From positions 124,001 to 188,000 of the forward strand of contig JAKLMB010000043.1 in NCBI GenBank assembly GCA_022813625.1: a DNA stretch of 64,000 bases, in the 5' to 3' direction. Shown here in pieces: positions 58,611 through 64,000 of the stretch. How positions within the stretch are numbered: the first letter of the stretch is position 1; the number at the start of each line of letters is the position of its first letter. Origin of the DNA: Aaosphaeria pasadenensis. Lineage: Eukaryota; Ascomycota; Dothideomycetes; Pleosporales. The notes under the pieces are model-generated. The model was not told the origin of the DNA. It did not search any database and was given only the letters and a program-made list of their open reading frames with translations. A program made the translations under genes and the position numbers.

Positions 58611-59209
58611 GGTGGAAGGCAGTTGTTCCATTGATTTAAGCCTGATTCGGGTATTCCGATGCCAATGATGAGGGTGGGGATTGTCAACAAGGACAAGAGA
58701 TGTATACTGTTAGACTAGGGAATGATGGATATACGAGGAAATGTACTCTGTATGGTGCAATCGAGATGGAAGGCGTTGATGATGATGGCGGAAGTTGGCA
58801 TTTCCAAGACGGAGTGGAGAGTTGCCAAGTTGGGACTAAACCGCTTTCACCTTAAGAAAACCATCATAGTACTCAACTTCTGCTGTTTCTTTTCCTCATC
58901 CCCCACTCTTCACTCATCACGGTGTTCACCCTCTGCCGTCGAGAGGAAAAAGACAAAGTCAGTCATCCGTTCGCTGGCTATTTCTATCGTTGGAAAGGCA
59001 TCATTCATTTATCCATCTAGTTATATATTTGGTGCATCGTTCGTGCTCAATTATCGAGGCTATCTACTACCAGGATAGGTACCATCGCTTTCAGCTAGCC
59101 TCCCTCTCGAGTCATCCAATCACCGTCGATTCAGTTCCAATCGCTCACTCCTCCCATCCACTCTCTCCAGCAGTAGAGAAACAAATCCTCGAAACAAACT
59201 ATCGCCGCC

Positions 59210-59216
59210 TATATAA
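59210..59216 (+). promoter_or_regulatory. TATA box candidate for the ZIP gene
   Basis: TATATAA only 42 bp upstream of the ATG at 59258, implying a very short 5' leader if used. Confidence 0.4.
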
Positions 59217-59257
59217 GCAATCAAACAAGTAGGCGATTATTCAATCAATCCATCGAC

Positions 59258-60925
59258 ATGCATTCAGCCGTTCGACGACTCGTCGGCTCGACTGCCGTCC
59301 TACTGCTCGCTGCCAGCGTCGCATCCCAGACGACTACTCCAGCTCCTACCCATGCGACCACAAGCGCTCCCACCCCGTCCATCACAGCAGTTTCAGATTG
59401 CCATCCCCATAGCACCGTACTGTAAGTTCATCCCAATCGCCAATATGCATCTCATCTCTAGCCCGACATGACGTTACTCACGCCTTACTAGATGGTGCAT
59501 GGCTGGTACGGAGGAATACCAGATCGTCGGGCCTACCAAAACAGAAGAGTTCGAGGCCCAGTACACTGGATGCCACGCGCATGGTACCGATCTGTAAGTA
59601 GTACATTCCATCTTCCATCTCATCTCTCCCCTCTCGGTGACACCACTTGCTTACATTCGCTCCTATAGTTATTGCTTGGACCCCGATGGTGATGAGGTCC
59701 AAGTCCTCATTGAACCTGAGGATGAAGACGAACACACCCACACCGAGGAAGATCCTCATGCCGGTGAGGGACATTGCCATTTCCACGCTGGCGTCGAGTA
59801 AGTATATTCCAATATTGCTGATGTTCAGCATTCTAACGTACCACAGACACTGCGTAGGTGGAGCAGAGCAGACTTGCGAACGCGTCGATCGAGACTACAA
59901 CATCCCCCTGCGTGTTGGTCTCCTCTTCGTGATTCTCTTCACCAGCGCCCTAGGAGTCTTCGTGCCCATCATCGCCACTACATTCACCCGCATGTCGATG
60001 AACAACATCATCTTTGTAATCCTGAAGCAGTTCGGAACGGGTGTCGTCCTTTCCACGGCCTTCATTCATGTAAGCTTCTTCTCATCCCATCCCATCTATC
60101 ATCGCTCTAACCATCTCCAAGCTCTTCACGCACGCCCATTTGATGTTCACCAATGACTGTCTCGGCGAGCTCTCCTACGAAGGTACCACTGCCGCCATTC
60201 TCATGGCCGGCCTCTTCCTGTCCTTCCTCGTCGACTACATCGGCGCACGCTTTCTCGCCTGGCGCCAATCTCGCGCCCGTCCAGCTGAACCCGACAACTC
60301 TATCTCGCACACATCCACTCCCACTCCCAGCGAATCCGAGCGCAAAAGCGGCAACGTCACCCCAGCTCCCGCTACCGCCCTCACGCACTCCGACCACCAC
60401 GGCCCTCACGTGCACGGCAGCGCCGACGGCAGCCCCGTCGACGAGAAACTCAGCGTGACCGTCCTCGAAGCCGGCATTGTCTTCCACTCTCTCCTCATCG
60501 GCCTCACCCTCGTCGTCGCGGGTGACTCCTTCTTCCTCACTCTTTTCGCTGTCATCCTCTTCCACCAGATGTTCGAGGGCATCGCGCTGGGCACCTGCAT
60601 CGCGGCCATCCCATCCTCCAAAGCCGGCACTCTCCGCAAGTTAATCATGGGCACCATCTTCGCGCTCATCACGCCAATCGGTATGGCCATCGGCATCGGC
60701 GTTCTCAACCACTTCAACGGCAACGACCCCTCCACCCTCATCGCTATCGGCACGCTCGACGCTTTCTCCGCCGGCATCCTCGTCTGGGTCGGTGTCGTCG
60801 AGATGCTGGCGAGGGATTGGCTTCACGGCCCGCTGCTCAATGCGGGTCTCGTCAGGACGGTAGTCGCTATGTTTGCGCTGATATGCGGTATGATCCTCAT
60901 GAGCGTGTTGGGTAAATGGGCGTAA
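59258..60925 (+). CDS. ZIP-family zinc transporter, ZrfC-like, with His/Cys extracellular modules
   Basis: Five exons, 59258..59421, 59492..59593, 59669..59797, 59847..60069 and 60122..60925, give 473 residues. After a signal peptide (VLLLAASVASQ) comes an extracellular tail of about 150 residues. It has three modules C-H-x-H-x5-C: CHPHSTVLWC, CHAHGTDLYC and CHFHAGVEHC. Between the last two lies an acidic His-rich stretch (EDEDEHTHTEEDPHAGEGH). Each module is cut by a phase-2 intron in its eighth codon. The ZIP domain follows, with eight membrane helices. FIHLFTHAHLMF is in TM3-4, and the metal-site helix TM4 has VFHSLLIGLTLVVAG. TM5 has LFHQMFEGIALG (HxxxEG). The cytoplasmic loop is His-rich. 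It should import zinc at the plasma membrane, especially at low zinc and high pH. Confidence 0.93.
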
Positions 60926-61456
60926 TCAATCACCCCTCATCGATGTCATCCTGCATCACGAACGATTTCATGCCTTCCCCCCTTCTCTTTCTCTTTCTCT
61001 TTCCCTCCTTTTTTGTTTATTTTGGCGGCGGTGGATAGTAATTACGAACCCAATGACTTCTCAGGTACATATTCATTCATCTCTCCGGGATTTGATATAT
61101 TCCCAACACTAGACCATTTTTCCAACGTTAGCACGGACAGTCAGGCGGATAAGCATGCATGCAATCAGGCATGCAGTGGAGCGGTAGCAGGCGAGGTGGA
61201 CCGGGAGGGAAAAAGTCTTTGAATTGAATTGGATACCCGGACGTTTTCCGATGGAGGAGTAGATAGATCAGTAGATAGATGCGAATACAACATGCCGGAG
61301 ACGGGCGGCGTGTCTCGGCCAAAAAAACCCGGAAATGCTCAGATATAATGCTGTTGTGATGTTGATTGGTGATGTTGGGTGATGGGACAGAGTTCGTGAC
61401 GCATCTCTCGTCTCGCGAGTTTCCTTTCCATATTTATAAGATAGTACGCCGACTTC
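60926..61456. other. intergenic, 530 bp, convergent 3' ends
   Basis: 3' region of the ZIP gene (left) and of the convergent regulator (right). CT-rich stretch at 60975-61020. No gene. Confidence 0.55.
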
Positions 61457-63704
61457 TCACGACCCATCCGACTGATTGAAATCAACCAACAAGCTATCCC
61501 ACGCCTCCCAGTTCATCTCGTCCGGGTTAAACGGCGGCAGTTCGGCAAACTGTCCCCCGTCCATGCCATCCAACCTATCTGCGAAGCCTGCCGTCCAGTC
61601 AACCTGGGGCAGTACATCTCCAGACGTCACAGGCGCTGTGATCTCTTCCCGGGGTTCAGGTACAGCAGAGTCTGCTGTCCCACTACCGCCATCAGACTTC
61701 CCCGCATGCCGCACCCTCAAAAACGCAATAAACGCCGGTTCCTCCGCCCTCCCCAACCCCCTCGCCTGCGCAAAAACCTCCCAACTCCTCAGCGTCAACC
61801 CGCCAATCGCAACCGGCAGCGCCTTCCTCGCGAGATGCCTTGCGAAGCTCGGGTGGTTGTCGTACGTGAGTTGGATCTCCGCCCACGCCTCGTCGACGTC
61901 GAGGGTGTCCTGCGGGCGGACGCGCAGCTCCGAGATGAGGTAGATGAAGGACTTCCATTGGAAGTTGAGGTTGACGTGCCAGGCGTAGCCGCGGAGGGCG
62001 GGGAGCTTGTAGACAAGGTTCATCCATTTGGTTATTTGGAGGGAGGTGGCGAAGAGGGAGGTTCGTTGGGAGGGGGTAATTGCGGGGGAGGAGTGCGAGG
62101 TGGAGGAGGTGGGTTGTGGGTTCAGGGCCATGAAGCGCATGAGTGCGATGACGTTTTTCGCGAGGTGGATGCAGAGGTAGTGCCAGGGGACGGATTCGTC
62201 GCAGTATTGGATGTAGCGGTCTTGGTAGAAGGCTTCGAGCTCGTCGATTACGGTTTGTTTTTCTGGGAGGGGGGTTTCGGACGTGCTGAGGCGGTTCCAG
62301 ACGCCGTCGAAGGCGGATTTGGGTGCGGTCATGGTCCGGAAACGTTCGCCGAGGTGGCAGCGGATTAGGAAGAACATCATTTCGGTGGCGCCGTGGTGTT
62401 CTTTGGGGAGCTCTTTCATGCCGGGGAAGAGGTCGCTGTCGTTGAGGTTGGACGGGCATCTCGTGTCTCCGGTGAAGACGTGACCTCCTGAGCCGGCGAG
62501 TTTCTCTGCGAAGCCTTCGAGCATGATGAGCTGCCACCACAGTCTTCTTCGCATTTCTGCATCGAACGGGGATAGTCCTAGAGATCCACCGTCGCGATGC
62601 AGACCAATTCGTTGGCCGATTCTGCTTGCTATGCCGGTCAGAATCCACATCACTCGCGCGTCGCAGTCTTGCAGGGAAAGCTAGTACGATGTCAGTAGAG
62701 ATAACTCAGCGTGATTGAAATCTTACAAGAAACAGCGTAAGAGCTTCGAGAACAATAAGATCGGTGGTCTTGAGGAAACTTGCGTTGACCAAGGCATGCT
62801 GTACACCGGCTCGGTATCGTTGAAGAAGAATGGGTTTTCTTATACCTAGCGTAGATTCGCACTCTTTCTCAGATAGCGACCCGACAGAAATACAATAGAT
62901 GGCGAACATCAAGGCCTCCACATTCTTCGGAATATTGTCCAGGTCCTCGCTTGCTTCCAGGATAATTTTCTGCACAGTTGGTGCATGGAAAACCTTGACC
63001 AGTGGATTGACATTCTGCAGATAGATTTGCCATAACTTGAAGATCTGCAATGGCTCCGGATGAAGTGATCGTAATTGTGGGGTCGCGCGGCCAGTACTGA
63101 ATAAGATGCTTCCAGTGTCCGGCGTGAACGACTCGGGTGAGGTTGCAACGGAGTCCTCTCCGTTTTGCTCTTCTTCTGAAGACTCAAGAAGGTCCTGGTT
63201 ATTCCGAAACTCATCTTGAAGGGTCGTCCACAACCCATTCTCGAGGTACCTGGACTTCCCATCACCCGATAATAAAACACCTTTCTCGTCTGCAGCGCTC
63301 TCGGTGGTGTCCTTGTTGGAATTCGAAGGCGGTGGTACATCAATATAGTTGGTAGTGTAGTCGCTCGCAGGGGGCCATTTTCGAGCTTTCACTTTAGCAA
63401 GCTCGTCGTTCTCCAATTTAACAGGATCGACCCCGAGCTTACGAAGTGCATCTTCGTATATGCGGAGCCTTGTGTGAGTGTCCAATTCTCGCAAACCCTT
63501 TTTCCGCCGTCGGGGCGGGGCGGGTGTTTTGTATACGCAGCTTACACGAGATTTGGTGCAGTTCGAGCACCCACCCGGAGCCTTGTCGCATTTGACCTTG
63601 CGTTGGGAGCAGAGCACACACGAAAAGCTCTTTTGTATCGGGGGGTCTAGCCTAACGTTATTTTGACTAGATGAAGCCATGTTCGATGATTCGTTCTGAT
63701 CCAT
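61457..63704 (-). CDS. Zn(II)2Cys6 transcription factor
   Basis: Nuclear regulator of 733 residues in two exons, 63704..62727 and 62680..61457; the 46-bp intron (GTAAGA..ACTAG) is in phase 0. The zinc cluster near residues 27-57 has six cysteines in FSCVLCSQRKVKCDK, GGCSNC and RVSCVY. A basic linker (PPRRRKKG) and a short coiled-coil-like helix with RLRIYEDALRKLG follow, typical of dimeric CCG/CGG binders. The fungal-specific regulatory domain runs from about residue 230 (FKLWQIYLQNVNPLVKVFHA) through SRIGQRIGLHRDG and MRRRLWWQLIMLEG. The C-terminus is acidic, possibly activating. It is convergent with the ZIP gene and shares no promoter with it. Whether it binds the everted CCG/CGG palindrome in the zinc promoter is open. 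The frame upstream of 63704 has no ATG. Confidence 0.9.
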
Positions 63705-64000
63705 TTCTCTTGAGAATATAAGAATATTTAGGTATACCTTCAATCATAAATATATATGGTTGCAGGGTGTTCTTTCAATGACGCAAACGATGATGCTAGA
63801 GACCTATATTCCTGCCTAGACGTTCTCACATCTTTGACTTTCGAATTTCCATCTCTTCCTACAAGAAATGATCACTATATTCAGGGAGAATTCCGGGAGT
63901 ATTCCGGGAGTACAAGGACTTGGGGTCTCGATGGATTCGAGTGGACAAAGTGTTACAGTCATCGAGCATCTGGGCAGACTTCAGTAGATTTTGTTGGTCT
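63705..64000. other. promoter side of the last gene, 296 bp
   Basis: A short direct repeat, ATTCCGGGAGT, occurs twice at about 63890-63912. No gene seen before the window edge. Confidence 0.5.

Larger units (their letters stand above)
57903..59257. promoter_or_regulatory. shared divergent promoter of zincophore and ZIP transporter
   Basis: 1355 bp between the two zinc genes with no open gene. It holds three GCCAAG sites (58597-58602, 58605-58610, 58824-58829) fitting the PacC GCCARG consensus. TAAGGT lies at 58511-58516 and ACCTTAAG at 58849-58856, half-site-like for Zap1/ZafA zinc regulators. A perfect everted palindrome sits at 58538-58553. A TATA element faces each gene. Joint control by zinc and pH is likely but inferred from known orthologous pairs. 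Confidence 0.65.

Noticed and set aside
61692..62648. 318-codon open frame in another frame of the last regulator, and a 220-codon frame on the opposite strand
   Set aside because: Both are shadows of the regulator gene; composition is low-complexity Arg/Pro or Gly/Val and no domain is seen.
1..64000. Search for tRNA genes, rRNA, CRISPR arrays and transposon terminal repeats
   Set aside because: No convincing tRNA T-arm/anticodon structure, rRNA segment, spaced repeat array or matching terminal repeats were seen by eye; a tool-based scan could still find a tRNA.

Overview
The window is a piece of chromosome from a filamentous ascomycete (Pezizomycotina; the protein families fit Dothideomycetes best, but this is an inference). 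The evidence is: spliceosomal introns of about 50-120 bp with CTAAC/CTGAC-type branch sites; Zn(II)2Cys6 regulators; CFEM, DUF1996, DUF1772 and Asp f 2/Pra1-type secreted proteins; fungal MFS transporters; and widely spaced single genes with no operons. Exon boundaries below were set by hand from GT..AG sites and matching phase.

Layout. 0-7 kb: 3' part of a sugar transporter, a HotDog-type (MaoC-like) dehydratase, a CTF1/FarA-like Zn2Cys6 regulator convergent with it, and a PQ-loop membrane protein. 8-20 kb: a polytopic membrane protein, a CFEM GPI protein, a small protein with a permuted-papain-like His...Cys signature, a large multi-exon membrane protein, a 3-hydroxyisobutyrate dehydrogenase-like enzyme and a Ser/Thr-rich cell-wall protein. 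20.4-22.2 kb: a six-exon sugar transporter. 22.2-28.1 kb: a gene-poor block holding a decayed SNF2-type helicase. 28-31 kb: a DUF1772 membrane protein and a nitroreductase. 31.1-38.9 kb: almost 8 kb with no intact gene and a diverged tandem repeat of about 250 bp. 39-50 kb: a GNAT acetyltransferase, an internally duplicated Cys-rich GPI-like protein, a 1294-residue disordered protein and an MFS transporter. 51-56 kb: an unknown protein, an acetolactate decarboxylase-like protein that seems to lack its metal ligands, and a secreted DUF1996 protein. 56.7-63.7 kb: a secreted Asp f 2/Pra1/Zps1-type zincophore and a ZIP zinc transporter transcribed divergently from a shared 1.35-kb promoter, then a Zn2Cys6 regulator.

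The best functional unit is the zinc cassette. A secreted zinc-binding protein and a ZIP importer with a His/Cys-rich extracellular tail share a promoter that carries three GCCAAG (PacC-type) sites, two ACCTTA/TAAGGT elements and a perfect everted CCG/CGG palindrome. The ZIP tail contains three C-H-x-H-x5-C modules, each cut by an intron at the same codon and phase, and the zincophore tail ends in a module with the same spacing. The arrangement parallels the zrfC-aspf2 pair of Aspergillus fumigatus and PRA1-ZRT1 of Candida albicans. The modular exon structure is the most novel-looking feature of the window.
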